A DNA stretch of 64,000 nt, taken from positions 1,932,941-1,996,940 of the forward strand of contig JASFXZ010000028.1 in NCBI GenBank assembly GCA_032209605.1, read 5' to 3'. The translations under genes and the position numbers were made by a program. Shown here piece after piece: positions 58,401 through 64,000 of this stretch. Below the pieces are notes generated by a model that made no database searches, was not told where the DNA came from, and saw only the letters and a program-made list of their open reading frames with translations. How positions within the stretch are numbered: the stretch's first letter is position 1; each line of letters begins with the position of its first letter. The stretch is from Mactromeris polynyma. Taxonomy: Eukaryota; Mollusca; Bivalvia; Venerida; Mactridae.

Positions 58401-59137
58401 GTCAAAATGCGCCCAAAACATGTTATCATAAACATTTTTACCTTCATCGCATACTTTTACATGTTTTTCTTACACAAATACAATCCACCCTAATGTCCCT
58501 ATTGAACTCGTAACTCGGTGAAAAAATGCCGAGATCAGCACGTCTGAATGTTTATCCTTGATGTGTGTGTTAATTTCGTCACTACTTGATGACGTCACAC
58601 AGTAGGCGGAGTTAGGTTCACAAAATGGCGGCAAGTAATTTTTCGTCGTGTCTGCTTTTTGACTGTTTTTGGATAAATGCTTTCTTAATATAGTCGCATC
58701 TCTTCACCGATTGATAGAAATTGGATGCGAGTAATCGACAAATCCATTATTTATACTGTATATCGACAATATAAGTTCTGATTTGCAGGCAAAGCTTAGG
58801 GAGGTGCCGATCAGAGTGTTGAGAATATATTAAGTTATCGAGAACTGGTAACGCCAGGATACCATTTTAGTTTCTACAGCTGATTAAAATTGTCAACAAC
58901 ATTAGCAGTGACAGTGTAATGTATATATAAAAGCAAGAAACAATTCTTTAAAACTCACATTGTTGCAAGCAATTTCATGTTTCCATCGAGATATGGGCCT
59001 TGCTGGTGATGCCTTGGAGTATCCGATACATGGGACAAATCCGAATGTGTTGACACTTGCGATGAAACGCTGGAGCGATGACCAATCACTCCCATATCAA
59101 CTCCCCCGGGCATCATGCCTGGTATATTTTTAGTATG
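28471..59137 (-). CDS. WD40-repeat beta-propeller protein, nine exon positions (5' start not certain)
   Basis: Minus-strand exons: 59137-58959, 56937-56853, 39473-39323, 38858-38663, 37724-37616, then one of two 32-nt exons (35641-35610 or 33410-33379), 30989-30890, 30073-29915 and 28605-28471 (stop TAA). The sum is 1146 nt, 381 aa plus stop, with every junction in phase and GT-AG. WD40 signatures run throughout: LLAVGLIDGSIRIYE, SGMIKFWHYTSGKCLHT, LFCATGDDPRVHIYD, FVSGGWDDTVHYWDDR, HILTGSW...LQIWDF and a VFIVREEKK end. This fits a seven-bladed propeller, probably a protein-interaction scaffold; no orthologue was recognised. The first exon listed is preceded by a strong acceptor (TATGTTTTACAG at 59149-59138), so translation probably starts in an unidentified upstream exon. 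An ATG at 59152 within that acceptor, or Met8/9 of the exon, are alternatives. The 17.4-kb second intron contains two channel genes on the same strand. Confidence 0.85.
29153..29323 (+). mobile_element. Short pogo/Tigger-like MITE, copy 3
   Basis: The best preserved copy: ACAGTAAAACCTCAATAATA at the left and GGTGAGGTTTTACTGT at the right, flanked by TA on both sides. The interior has GGGACCCTTGAAAACAGGTC and AATAAAGAGCAAAACAGT. It lies in the last intron of the WD40 gene. Terminal CAGT next to TA is typical of pogo/Tigger elements (inference). Confidence 0.75.
29576..29718. repeat. Long near-perfect hairpin, about 60-bp arms
   Basis: The left arm (TTATCCCACAGATACTTGTT and on to GGTCTATTTACTATA) is the reverse complement of the right arm (TATAGTAAATAGACC to TACCTGTGAATTATCC), with a few mismatches. 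The centre is a 20-base AT-rich loop. It lies in the last WD40 intron and would fold into a long RNA stem in the transcript. Confidence 0.85.
30141..30322 (+). mobile_element. Short pogo/Tigger-like MITE, copy 4
   Basis: Starts ACAGTCAACCCTACATAATA and ends GGTGAAGTTATACTGC. Body motifs GACCACCCTTGGGA and GAATAAAGAGCAAAACAGTA are shared with the other copies. It lies 70 bases upstream of WD40 exon 8 in the same intron as exon 7. Confidence 0.7.
31835..32380 (+). repeat. 60-bp minisatellite, about 9 copies, in the intron after the alternative exons
   Basis: The unit has TTTTACCACAGGGTTGGGAG, ACACAGTCAGCAAATATC and TTAGACAAACATGGTATCAC, period exactly 60. Two unit types (TTGGGAGACACAG and ATGGGAGACACCG) alternate irregularly. 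Since 60 is a multiple of 3, both strands show long open frames with 20-residue periodicity. DNA-level conservation and the intronic position argue against a protein. Confidence 0.96.
32711..32938. mobile_element. Inverted-repeat element with perfect 15-bp ends and flanking direct repeat
   Basis: CAGGGCTCTAGAAAT at 32711-32725 and ATTTCTAGAGCCCTG at 32924-32938 are perfect terminal inverted repeats. The six bases GCACTA occur immediately outside both ends (32705-32710 and 32939-32944), as expected for a target-site duplication. Length 228 bp, non-coding. CAG-starting ends suggest a non-autonomous hAT-like element, although hAT elements usually make 8-bp duplications. Confidence 0.8.
33379..33410 (-). 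CDS. WD40 gene alternative exon 6b (32 nt)
   Basis: Acceptor TGTTTTGTAG, then 32 nt encoding YWDDRKRHSF plus AG, then donor GTATGT. The incoming phase is 0 and the outgoing phase 2, identical to exon 6a at 35641-35610. Joined to exon 7 it gives ...HSFR|HISGPHICGD. It contains the WD dipeptide of one propeller blade. See exon 6a for the mutual exclusivity argument. Confidence 0.8.
34348..34418. repeat. Small inverted repeat
   Basis: GGGTTTGCCT at 34348-34357 and AGGCAAACCC at 34409-34418 form a perfect 10-bp inverted repeat around a 51-base loop. It lies in the intron between the two alternative WD40 exons. Confidence 0.5.
34545..34645. repeat. Dispersed repeat with AGTAGGTAGG, short copy (pair with 54993-55165)
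   Basis: TAAAGTAGGTAGGTTTTGTT, TTAGTTTAGTAC, and AACAAACAATTTTTAAGGAT followed by GGCC match parts of 54993-55165 (GTGGGTAGGTAGGTAGGG, TTTAGTTTAGTACTG, AACAAACAATTTTATAAGGA). The longer copy has about 70 extra central bases. Possibly a non-autonomous element and a deletion derivative. Confidence 0.6.
35610..35641 (-). CDS. WD40 gene alternative exon 6a (32 nt)
   Basis: Acceptor TTTATTTTCCAG, then 32 nt encoding YWDDRMKHSQ plus AA, then donor GTAAGT. Length and both phases equal those of exon 6b 2.2 kb downstream, and 7 of 10 residues agree. Exon 5 ends in phase 0 and exon 7 begins with the last base of a codon, so exactly one 32-nt exon must be used: none or both would shift the frame. Joined to exon 7 it gives ...HSQK|HISGPHICGD. 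Confidence 0.8.
35676..36222 (-). repeat. 78-bp minisatellite, about 7 copies, just upstream of exon 6a
   Basis: The unit contains GGGCCTTTACAGGCTGGATG, ATGAGACATTAAGGCCTTAA and CCTTAGGGCCTAATGGGGGA, period 78. It ends about 34 bases before the exon 6a acceptor on the gene strand. Being 26 codons long, it creates an artefactual 207-codon minus-strand frame. G/C-rich palindromes (AAGGCCTT, TTAGGGCCTAA) recur in each unit. Confidence 0.95.
36364..37136 (+). repeat. 26-bp minisatellite, about 29 copies
   Basis: The unit is TTATTCCTGCC followed by TACAGTCTAGTGTAG, period 26, with scattered variants (TTCATGCC, GTAATTCC). It lies in the same WD40 intron as the 78-bp array, between exons 5 and 6a. 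Confidence 0.96.
37741..37862 (+). repeat. 64-bp tandem duplication next to WD40 exon 5
   Basis: CATAGAGACATACTTGTGCT through AGACTATCTC occurs at 37741 and again 64 bases later at 37805. The first copy begins 17 bases upstream of the exon 5 boundary on the gene strand, so it lies where a branch point would be expected. Confidence 0.85.
37866..37938 (+). mobile_element. Fragment of the CTCTAGAAAT element family
   Basis: GACTCTAGAAATCCACTGGC, CGTCCCAGACAAGTCTAATT and CCAACAGTTGAGTTG match the left part of the element at 27528-27812. The rest is missing. Confidence 0.65.
41516..41593. repeat. Hairpin with 35-bp arms and 8-base loop
   Basis: The left arm 41516-41550 (TCGAGGACTCAACGCAACAC and on to AACTCCTAT) and right arm 41559-41593 (ATAGGAGTTACGACAG and on to AGCCCTCGA) are reverse complements with two mismatches. 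The loop is GTATTAAT. It lies inside the large WD40 intron, about 1.1 kb downstream of channel gene 1. Confidence 0.9.
42722..43960 (-). CDS. Nicotinic-type Cys-loop ligand-gated channel subunit, copy 1 (single exon)
   Basis: An uninterrupted 412-aa frame ending TGA. It has a signal peptide (about 1-22) and an extracellular ligand-binding domain with the Cys-loop Cys153-X13-Cys167. M1 is at about 231-255, M2 at about 261-283 (GER at its inner end like the cation-selective GEK of nicotinic receptors, and the conserved 9' Leu), M3 at about 292-315, a short cytoplasmic loop, and M4 at about 381-408. Such subunits form pentameric channels in the plasma membrane. There is no adjacent Cys pair in loop C, so it is not a classical alpha subunit, and the loop A WxPD is WRPP here. 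The ligand is unknown. It lies on the same strand inside the WD40 gene's second intron, 2.07 kb from a near-identical copy. AAATTCAG just before the ATG could be a splice acceptor for an untranslated exon. Confidence 0.92.
   Translation of the reverse strand: MSTGYFIFVLGLLCLSVNDTQAVVWDDMKTEYLFVLDTFSNVAALRPVTNSIETVVVKMDWNLVSILDFDETNGYLEVSGFLSFEWTAESLAASTFDLTVLVQETKMWRPPVVLVNSLNGFELVGYDSSVQVRVDLVTRLCQWRPWVVARVACRADVQYYPFDHQECVLLYSMWGYNTSEATFQLNNIGAWGTTYFEENGEWEISETSAYTSTIEDSSTASFKIKLSRRPLFYVYNIIAPVLLLGLVNVFAFLLPIDSGERVGFSITCFLSYVVLLNIVMGLLPTSASPMSYLSYYTFVMMVFSAIMSVTAIITIRIHKKAVSDPVPYCLAAFYLLITCKRKSYRVQKINSASSTSTAEISKDSMSQYSKRVKDVNWKDIAGFMDSFFFYGFIATQAFYSTSYLVPVFLNSA
43961..44110 (-). promoter_or_regulatory. 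5' flank of channel gene 1, shared with 46030-46180
   Basis: The first 70 or so bases upstream of both channel genes are nearly identical, including TTTGCTAAAAAGTATAAA on the gene strand. The TATAAA lies only about 25 bases from the ATG, so either transcription starts almost at the ATG or the site is not a TATA box. An alternative is an acceptor (AAATTCAG) immediately before the ATG. Confidence 0.35.
44773..46029 (-). CDS. Nicotinic-type Cys-loop ligand-gated channel subunit, copy 2 (single exon)
   Basis: A 418-aa intact frame, nearly identical to copy 1 from the signal peptide to M3. It has the same Cys-loop, GER before M2, 9' Leu and four membrane segments. Differences cluster in the cytoplasmic loop: three residues (RIC) are added before KRNSNR and three (NDG) before KRVKD, with several substitutions such as HHKSAS for HKKAVS. 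A few extracellular changes occur (FFDV for FSNV, DQQEC for DHQEC, ILQLNNL for TFQLNNI). The upstream 70 bases and a downstream segment are also shared with copy 1, so this is a DNA-level tandem duplication of about 2.07 kb. Both copies appear functional. It lacks loop C vicinal cysteines, as copy 1 does. Confidence 0.92.
   Translation of the reverse strand: MSTGYFIFVLGLLCLSVNDTQAVVWDDMKTEYLFVLDTFFDVAALRPVTNSIETVVVKMDWNLVSILDFDETNGYLEVSGFLSFEWTAESLAASNFDLTVLVQETKMWRPPVVLVNSLNGFELVGYDSSVQVRVDLVTRLCQWRPWVVARVACRADVQYYPFDQQECVLLYSMWGYNTSEAILQLNNLGAWGTTYFEENSEWEISQTSSYTSTIEDSSTASFKIKLSRRPLFYVYNIIAPVLLLGLVNVFAFLLPIDSGERVGFSITCFLSYVVLLNIVMGLLPTTASPMSYLSYYTFIMMVFSAIMSVTTIITIRIHHKSASDPVPYCLAAFYLLITCRICKRNSNRVQKINSASSTSSAEISEDSLSQYSNDGKRVKDVNWKDIAGFMDLFFFYGFIASQAFYSTSYLLPVFLNSA
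46531..46842 (+). repeat. Dispersed repeat with broken frame, copy B (pair with 12272-12597)
   Basis: Plus-strand homologue of the sequence in sulfotransferase intron 3. The frame corresponding to the ATG of copy A starts at about 46647 (ATGAGTATAATGGCTGAT) but meets a TAG after some 38 codons, so this copy is decayed. The shared part extends about 110 bases upstream of that ATG and about 190 downstream. Confidence 0.65.
46985..48095 (+). repeat. 59-bp minisatellite, about 19 copies
   Basis: The unit holds GTCTCATTGATTATTTGT, ACTGAAGGGGCATGTCTG or CACAAAAGGGGCAAGTCTG, and TTTTAATATAAAAGGACTGC. Period 59, checked between successive TCTGTTTTAATA landmarks. Decayed units (GGGCCATAACTCTCATTTA) extend left to about 46915. 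Confidence 0.95.
48140..49400 (+). repeat. 17-bp minisatellite with higher-order structure
   Basis: The basic unit is TATGGCTGAGGAGTGCC (17 bp). A divergent block (CTGATAGTTGCCCTTCGAGG then CTACAGTAACATGG) recurs with its CGAGG/CAAGG landmark at about 48140, 48276, 48633, 48871, 49058, 49262, 49313 and 49364. The spacings 136, 357, 238, 187, 204, 51 and 51 are all multiples of 17. The last copies form a 51-bp unit. Confidence 0.95.
49484..49622. repeat. Inverted repeat with about 56-bp arms
   Basis: The left arm 49484-49539 (GGAGATTGTCACAAGTTCTT to TTTGTATCC) and right arm 49567-49622 (GGATAAAGGGAGAGAACTCT to CGTGACAATCTCT) are reverse complements with a handful of mismatches. The loop is about 27 bases. 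Each arm itself repeats an AGTTCTTTCCCTTTATCCC-like motif twice. MITE-like, non-coding. Confidence 0.85.
50089..51266. mobile_element. Fold-back element with 12-bp terminal inverted repeats, built of GTTCTTGAAC palindromes
   Basis: CCCCTGCGAAAT at 50089-50100 and ATTTCGCAGGGG at 51255-51266 are perfect inverted termini, 1178 bp apart. The subterminal regions (50101-50310 and about 50840-51254) consist of dozens of forward and reverse AAGAAC/GTTCTT half-sites, many joined as GTTCTTGAAC or GTTCAAGAAC palindromes. The right region also folds on itself around TTAAATTGGACAATTT (50945) and AAATTTGTCCAATTTAA (51128). The centre, 50310-50840, is AT-rich with only a 60-codon open frame. No transposase. 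A TT on each side may be the target duplication. Confidence 0.8.
53331..53664 (+). repeat. Dispersed repeat (pair with 61196-61382)
   Basis: TATTCAGCTATATATTCC, TTCCCAATTTGAAATG, TAATTTCTAGACTTTTTCCC and CTAAATAGCCAAAATAAACC correspond in order to segments of 61196-61382. This copy has about 150 additional central bases. Confidence 0.65.
54993..55165 (+). repeat. Dispersed repeat with GGTAGGTAGG, long copy
   Basis: Begins CCCGGATTTTTTACAGTGGG, followed by TAGGTAGGTAGG, and ends AACAAACAATTTTATAAGGA then TGGCC. Its shorter relative is at 34545-34645. Family unknown. Confidence 0.6.
55568..55811 (+). repeat. 122-bp tandem duplication
   Basis: The segment from TATAATCTATTATACACACT to TCAGATCTCAACAACTGGA occurs twice, essentially identical, with a 122-base offset (55571 and 55693). 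Two copies only; recent event. Confidence 0.95.
56938..58958. other. WD40 intron 1 (2.0 kb), includes a promoter-like site
   Basis: No coding exon was recognised. Around 58589-58640 there is TGATGACGTCACACAGTAGG followed by CACAAAATGGCGGCAAG. The first contains a CRE palindrome and the second matches the YY1 consensus AANATGGCGGC on the plus strand. The plus-strand frame from that ATG is only 22 codons. Confidence 0.5.
58589..58640 (+). promoter_or_regulatory. Candidate promoter: CRE plus YY1-type site
   Basis: TGACGTCA (about 58591-58598) and AAAATGGCGGCAAG (about 58622-58635) lie 25-30 bases apart. In animals YY1 sites of the form AANATGGCGGC are often placed right at transcription starts of housekeeping genes, pointing with the ATGG strand, here plus. 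If real it could start a long 5' UTR of the OXSM gene or a non-coding RNA. It could equally be chance or part of a repeat. Confidence 0.35.
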
Positions 59138-60068
59138 CTGTAAAACATACATTGCAAATTATCAATAAAGCAATATATTATAAAAGTTTTTACAACAAAA
59201 TCACAAACTCTTTCGTGAAATAAATAAATATTCCAAAAAGTCGCCGAACAGCGATCTCCTATGTAAATATTACCGGACCGCAGTGAAGATTATTATGTCA
59301 ATGATTAGTTCTTGTTGACATAAACTTGGTTACTTTGATAAAAAAATAAAATATGAAGGTGAAACTGCATGGAATCTCAATCATGTTAAAAGCAAATAAT
59401 CCAATTTTTGCTGTTACTTCTTTTATTTTATAGTTTTTAATATTCCGTTGCCAAATTAATTCAGTGCGGATTCAAAAATGAAAGTCGACATGCAATGTTG
59501 CTCGAAAGTGTAATTGGCACATTTTATTCAGTGAAAGTGAGTAGTAGTTTCGATATATAATGTTCGATATGAAATAGAAATACTTATCATGCGTACGTGC
59601 AACACGCCTAATGCATGTCAATGACGTGTATGCCTGTTAAAACAGTTTAAAAGTTCGTGATCAATATCATTCGAACCTAAAATATTCGCCCCCAAAATAC
59701 CGTCGATAATGAAATAATAATGACTTCTTTTGTTCAAACTACAATCGTGCTTCAAACAACCTGATCCAATATTTGGAAGTTTAAATTGTTAATGCTTGAT
59801 GCTTTTATATGATAAAATATTAAATTATAATTAGAATATTACACAAAGTGATATCATAACTTGGCTTTAACTTCTAACAGAAATAAGACTAACAGAGTTG
59901 AAAGCTACACATGTACCCGGTATACAAGTTTAAATGCAATATTGTTTTCAGTGTATATTATGGAAAAACTGCCGAGTTCATGTTTATTGTAAGAGTTACT
60001 ATATCAGGAATGAAATTACATACATGTATAGTGGCTCCATGTAATTTGTGGCAATGTTTTAATTTCAG
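59138..60068. promoter_or_regulatory. Intergenic region between the divergent WD40 and OXSM genes
   Basis: Less than 1 kb separates the first assigned WD40 exon (minus) from the OXSM coding exon (plus), so promoters or untranslated first exons for both may lie here. On the plus strand, AAA|GTGAGT at 59537 is a good donor and TTTTAATTTCAG ending at 60068 a good acceptor just before the OXSM ATG, consistent with a 5' UTR intron. No CpG-rich core was evident. Confidence 0.4.
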
Positions 60069-60087
60069 AACATTTTTATCTACAAAA

Positions 60088-61074
60088 ATGAAGTTGTTTT
60101 GCCGAAGTTACGGAACTTTGCCTGAATCTAGGAGAAGAGTGGTTGTTACTGGATTAGGCATTGTCACTTGTCTCGGAGTTGGCATAAAGCATGTCTGGGA
60201 GAGGCTACTTAAGGGAGAATGTGGAATTACAAAATTGAAGAATGAGGGTAAGTTAATCTATTTTTGTTTCAATGAAGTTCAAAGAATATGTCTTGCATAT
60301 TTCTTTAAAACTTGAGTTAAGTATTTTTATAGTGGAGGCTACTGGTTTATAAAATGTACTGATCATTATATAACCTTGTGGAAGGATTTAGTGAACAACT
60401 TTCATCTCAGATTTAATTAAAACCTATTATCAGGGTTCGACACAAACACTAGTCTGCCAGTCCTGCGCCCACCTAAATCACTGCAGGACTACCTTGCATT
60501 AGAAGTTGAACAGTACGAGGGACTAGTTGATTTTTTATAAACAATGACAAATTGTTTAAAGTACAAAAATGAAAAACAATATGCTGGAAAACAGTTCCAT
60601 ACCCCTAAGTTTCTTCTTTTATACTTTATTCTAATTTTGTTAAAAGTGTCCCCTTATTTCAGTACTGGTCAGGACCACCAAATCTACTGCAGGACTACTT
60701 GATTTTTAATTCACTGGTCCTGTGGACTACCAGGTTGGAAAAACCCTGTCTAACCCTGATTATTTTGATATTCATTTTATTTAATATTTTTTACTTTTTA
60801 TGATATTATATTTTATAATTCAGCTGTTATACTCACCCCATCAAGTTCTTCTGTCCGTATCATGATTGTTTAGATTTCAGAGGTATACCTTGCCAAGTTG
60901 CTGGAGTTGTCCCAAGAGGAAATAATTCAGGGGAGCTAAATCTTGATGAACATATTCCACCTTCTGATCAAAGAGTGATGTCCCCTGCTAGTGCTTATGC
61001 TCTAGTTGCTGCTAGTGAAGCTCTCAGAGATGCAGGCTGGAAACCAAACACAGATGAAGATAAACAAAGGACTG
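60088..61074 (+). CDS. OXSM: Mitochondrial 3-oxoacyl-ACP synthase, 5' part (exons 1-2; continues past the right edge)
   Basis: Exon 1 60088-60247 (53 codons plus 1 nt, donor GTAAGT) joins exon 2 60874-61074 (acceptor ATGATTGTTTAG, donor GTGAGT) in phase. The 120 residues begin with a short basic, probably mitochondrial leader ([17 protein letters not shown]). The ketoacyl-synthase N-terminus [15 protein letters not shown] follows, then [23 protein letters not shown] and [10 protein letters not shown], the same order as in animal OXSM and bacterial FabF. The enzyme condenses malonyl-ACP with acyl-ACP in mitochondrial fatty-acid synthesis, which supplies lipoate precursors. The active-site Cys-His-His lie in exons beyond the window: no third exon was found up to base 64000. 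An acceptor at 60067-60068 suggests an untranslated upstream exon; the frame is also open upstream from 59911, so an earlier start is possible. Confidence 0.88.
60433..60758. repeat. Candidate element with CAGGGTT / AACCCTG ends
   Basis: In OXSM intron 1, CAGGGTTCGACAC on the left and CCCTGTCTAACCCTG on the right, with repeated CTGCAGGACTAC inside at two positions. Short imperfect inverted ends and no target duplication that could be confirmed by eye. Confidence 0.35.
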
Positions 61075-63335
61075 GTGAGTATAATGACTCATTAATGGTT
61101 TATTAATTCATTATTTGTTTTAATGTCTCCAGAATTCTTCAGAATATTCCTTTTGTTTCCTAGATCTCAGTTCAGGGTTTCTTGTTTCAGCTGTTTTTGT
61201 AGCCGTTATTCGGCTGTATCCCAATTCCAAAAATTACATCTATTATTCCCAATTTGAATATAAAAATTCCTAGTAAATTTTACTGTAATTTCTAGACTAA
61301 TTCCCCAACTTCTAAGTTTAAAAACAAAATCCCAATTTGAAGGGTATGGGTCATCTTCCCAAAATAGCCAACGTAAACCCTGGTTTTCCTGAATTCTTCA
61401 GTTTATTTATTTTGTTCCTGGCAGTTTCATAGAAGATATCACTTTTCAGATATATTTCTGACCCCCAAAGTAATTGAATATTAATTAAAATGACTTGTCT
61501 GTTCAGTAGGAGAGAGAAGATTCATCAATCCATTTATGCATCAAGATGCAAGTCTGCCAAATATAGGTGTTGATTTTTGGGGAAAAACTGATGCATTAAT
61601 CTGCCATTATTTTTCTTTTACTGCCATCCAAAAGTTTCTTCACACTTGAAAATTTTGAATTTCGTTACTTTTTCTTATATAATTTCAAATAAAACATGTA
61701 TGACCATGAAGTAAAATTATTCATCCCACTTCTGTGATTGATAGTTAAAAATTAAAAATGTGCACATCTTGACAGCAGCATCAATCGATTAACTGATTGA
61801 TCTGACACAGAAAATAAGATATTTGTTTCAGTACCAATTTATAAATACTTCTACAGAAAAGTATTGCTGTGTTAAAAACCATTTTCGATTTTTGCATGTG
61901 AAACAAATATGAAAATACATTAATTGCAATGGGAAATTGTCAAAGTGTGAAGGAACTTTTGGATGGCAGTGTGTACTGGAAAACTTTGAAACAGTTCTTA
62001 GCCAATTATAGTCTAGCCAGAGTTGCAGTTCTTGTTAATGTTAACACTTCAAATGTTAGGGTTGACACGTTCTTATCATTGTTCGCTTTGTTCTTGTCTG
62101 ATGATAAGTTGTGTGAATTAAAACTTATGCTTTTATTTAATGCTAAAGCATAGCGTTTCATTTTGGATTGAGTTTGTCATTCTTTATAATGTATGGTGAT
62201 TTATGGGCAAGAAATACGCTAGCCCAATATGGAAATTGCTTGTAAATTCTGTATACAAAGTATTAAAGACACTATATTATGATGAGTTCTCTCCCCATCT
62301 ATTTTCTTTACCGTGGAAAGAGGTCATCTTGAGACATAGTTCAAAACCAACCAATCGGAGGCTTGGGTTTTGAGACTTTTCTAAAAGCTCTGTTTTATAA
62401 TCTCAGACCTTGGGTCTGAGGTTCTTAAACTTACATTAGAGGCCAGTCTAAGAATGCTTACTTTCTATTGGTCAATTTTATAACCAAGCTGAGAAACAAC
62501 CAATGAGAAGCTTGAGGTTTGAGACTGGACTCCAAGTTTATTTTTTTTTACGTCAGATCCCTAACATGATGCAAAAGGTTTAAAATCCAGATGTTCTAGA
62601 GTGGATAATTTTAGCCACTTCAGCAACCTATGAAGTAAGATGGTTAGTGTGTTTAACAGAGGAGTCTACAATGTGTCTGACCATCTTACATGGGGACCCG
62701 ACTTCCAGTTTAGGGAATGTGGTCAGAGCAAAGGGAAGGGGGAATGTATTCTTATAAATTTGTGATGGTCACAGTATGCTAGTAATCATGATTAATATAA
62801 ACAAGCTTCAAGTGTAGTTATGGGTAATGTTATGCTGTAGACAACTTACAAAATATCAAATATTACTACTGAATCCCTTTCTGTAAAATTGAAGGGAAAT
62901 GTGGGGAGAAGAGTAAAAGTAGGAACTGGGTCGAATTCTTCTCCAAATCTAGTAGAACAAGCGTTCTGGACATGTGTTGACAACTGGCTGGTTAAATAAA
63001 AAAGGAAGCTACTTTATAAACAAAAACCACTTGCTACTATGATATTCATAAGAAAGATTTAGGATGCAGTACCCAGCCCAACTCAAATATGTTTCACCTC
63101 TTCTAGCTGTCTACAGGTTAACTTGATAAAAAAGTCTCCCTAGCACCCTTCTAGAATATTATTGATAGTAGGTGTATTGCAAACACTTTATAAAGTATGC
63201 AGAAATACCAAAAAGCCCCATTTTGAACCTAAGGATTCTGGACGAAGGGTGAATTTTTCTCTAAATTATAGGTAATTTAACTATAAAATAGTAAAATCTG
63301 GTCAAATTTATCAAAATGACCCTTGAGATTCAGCC
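61075..63335. other. OXSM intron 2, no exon recognised
   Basis: It contains the dispersed repeat 61196-61382, a direct repeat at 62338-62530 with ACCAACCAATCGG and ACAACCAATGAGAAGC, and a 74-codon frame at 61929-62153 without family likeness. No stretch resembling the next ketoacyl-synthase block was seen. Confidence 0.55.
61196..61382 (+). repeat. Dispersed repeat (pair with 53331-53664)
   Basis: GTTATTCGGCTGTATCCC, TTCCCAATTTGAATATAA, GTAATTTCTAGACTAATTCC and AAAATAGCCAACGTAAACCC align with the copy in WD40 intron 2, in the same orientation relative to the window. Confidence 0.65.
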
Positions 63336-63728
63336 CAGTCTTCATGATAACCCACTTGCCCGAATCCCGGGACAAACAAAATTACCGTCGGACAAGTAAA
63401 AAATCCATTACGTTTGCCTGAACGGCAAGTCATGTTCATGCTTTTAACCAAGCTGTCACAAAATTAATGACGTAGTATGCAATACTTCTACTGGTTTTCA
63501 TTTTTTGTCAATTTTGTTTGTCTAACAGCATCTTTTCATCAACTATCGTTACCAGTCTTTGTTTCAGGTTTAACAAATCAAAACAACTATCAAAACATCA
63601 TGTTTCTTCGTTATTTTGACGATGCTGTTAATTTTATTCGGGCAAGTGAAATTGAATTCGGGCAAGTGGAAATTGCAAGCTGTCTTGCCGAATGGGCAAG
63701 TCCTTCAAAAAAACTATTGTGAAGACTG
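63336..63728. mobile_element. Non-autonomous hAT-like element with 8-bp target-site duplication
   Basis: The ends CAGTCTTCA (63336-63344) and TGAAGACTG (63720-63728) are perfect 9-bp inverted repeats; subterminal ACTTGCCC and GGGCAAGT add further inversion. ATTCAGCC is found directly outside both ends (63328-63335 and 63729-63736), the 8-bp duplication typical of hAT transposons. 393 bp with no transposase. An 81-codon plus-strand frame inside has no family likeness. Confidence 0.8.
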
Positions 63729-63879
63729 ATTCAGCCCCTAGTGGAACCCCTGGTAGGGCCTTGGTTTATGTATGGCATAAGCCTGACTCTCATTGGCAAA
63801 CTCTATGTTAACTTAATGATGGGTTTTTGTCCAATCCCAGAGCTTATTTAATTTAGTCCAATTCTGTTGCGTGTTCTAC

Positions 63880-64000
63880 AGTGCACTCTATCATAGTGTC
63901 TCTCTGTAAAAGAACAACCTCTCTTCAACAAAATTATAAATTTTCCTTCCATGTGACCATCAAATTTATACTCTCTAGAGCAACACCCTATCTTCAGCAA
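63880..64000 (+). repeat. Partial copies of the CTCTAGAGC-type repeat at the right edge
   Basis: AAGAACAACCTCTCTTCAAC and ACTCTCTAGAGCAACACCCT followed by ATCTTCAGCAA resemble the units of the 32-bp array at 15.2 kb and the element at 12598. The feature runs off the window. Confidence 0.4.

Noticed and set aside
61929..62153. 74-codon plus-strand frame starting MGNCQS, like an N-myristoylation signal
   Set aside because: Lies in OXSM intron 2, shows no family likeness, and no splice or promoter support was found.

Overview
This window is animal nuclear DNA: AT-rich, with multi-exon genes, GT-AG introns and very dense tandem and dispersed repeats. A bivalve mollusc is the best guess (inference). 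The reasons are the divergent, tandemly duplicated, single-exon nicotinic-type channel genes, a cytosolic sulfotransferase with bivalve-like features, many short inverted-repeat elements and abundant minisatellites. Nothing prokaryotic, no CRISPR and no rRNA or tRNA gene was recognised.

Layout. (1) 1-2642, minus strand: the 5' half of a tetraspanin gene (three exons, leaving the window at its left end). (2) 2.7-8.7 kb: no gene; short inverted-repeat elements and LINE scraps. (3) 8686-14513, minus strand: a complete six-exon cytosolic sulfotransferase gene (294 aa) with all PAPS-binding and catalytic motifs. An 85-bp x4 tandem repeat duplicates the end of its third exon together with the splice donor. 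(4) 14.5-28.4 kb: a gene-poor, minisatellite-rich stretch holding a 32-bp array, a 298-bp GTTC microsatellite, a 45-copy 34-bp array and others. (5) 28471-59137, minus strand: one large WD40-repeat gene, reconstructed from nine exon positions whose phases all agree. One position is filled by either of two 32-nt exons that look mutually exclusive. (6) Inside its 17.4-kb intron, on the same strand, sit two intronless Cys-loop ligand-gated channel genes (412 and 418 aa), a recent tandem duplication. That intron also holds a 59-bp array, a 17-bp higher-order array and a 1.18-kb fold-back element made of GTTCTTGAAC palindromes. (7) 60088 to the right end, plus strand: the first two coding exons of mitochondrial 3-oxoacyl-ACP synthase (OXSM), divergent from the WD40 gene, followed by a non-autonomous hAT-like element with target-site duplication.

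The genes have unrelated roles: membrane scaffold, small-molecule sulfation, beta-propeller scaffold, cation channel and mitochondrial fatty-acid synthesis. They do not form a pathway. The main interest lies in gene architecture: mutually exclusive microexons, same-strand nested genes, a self-duplicated splice donor, and tandem or fold-back repeats. All exon joins were worked out by hand from open frames, splice consensus and phase; no transcript or database evidence was available.
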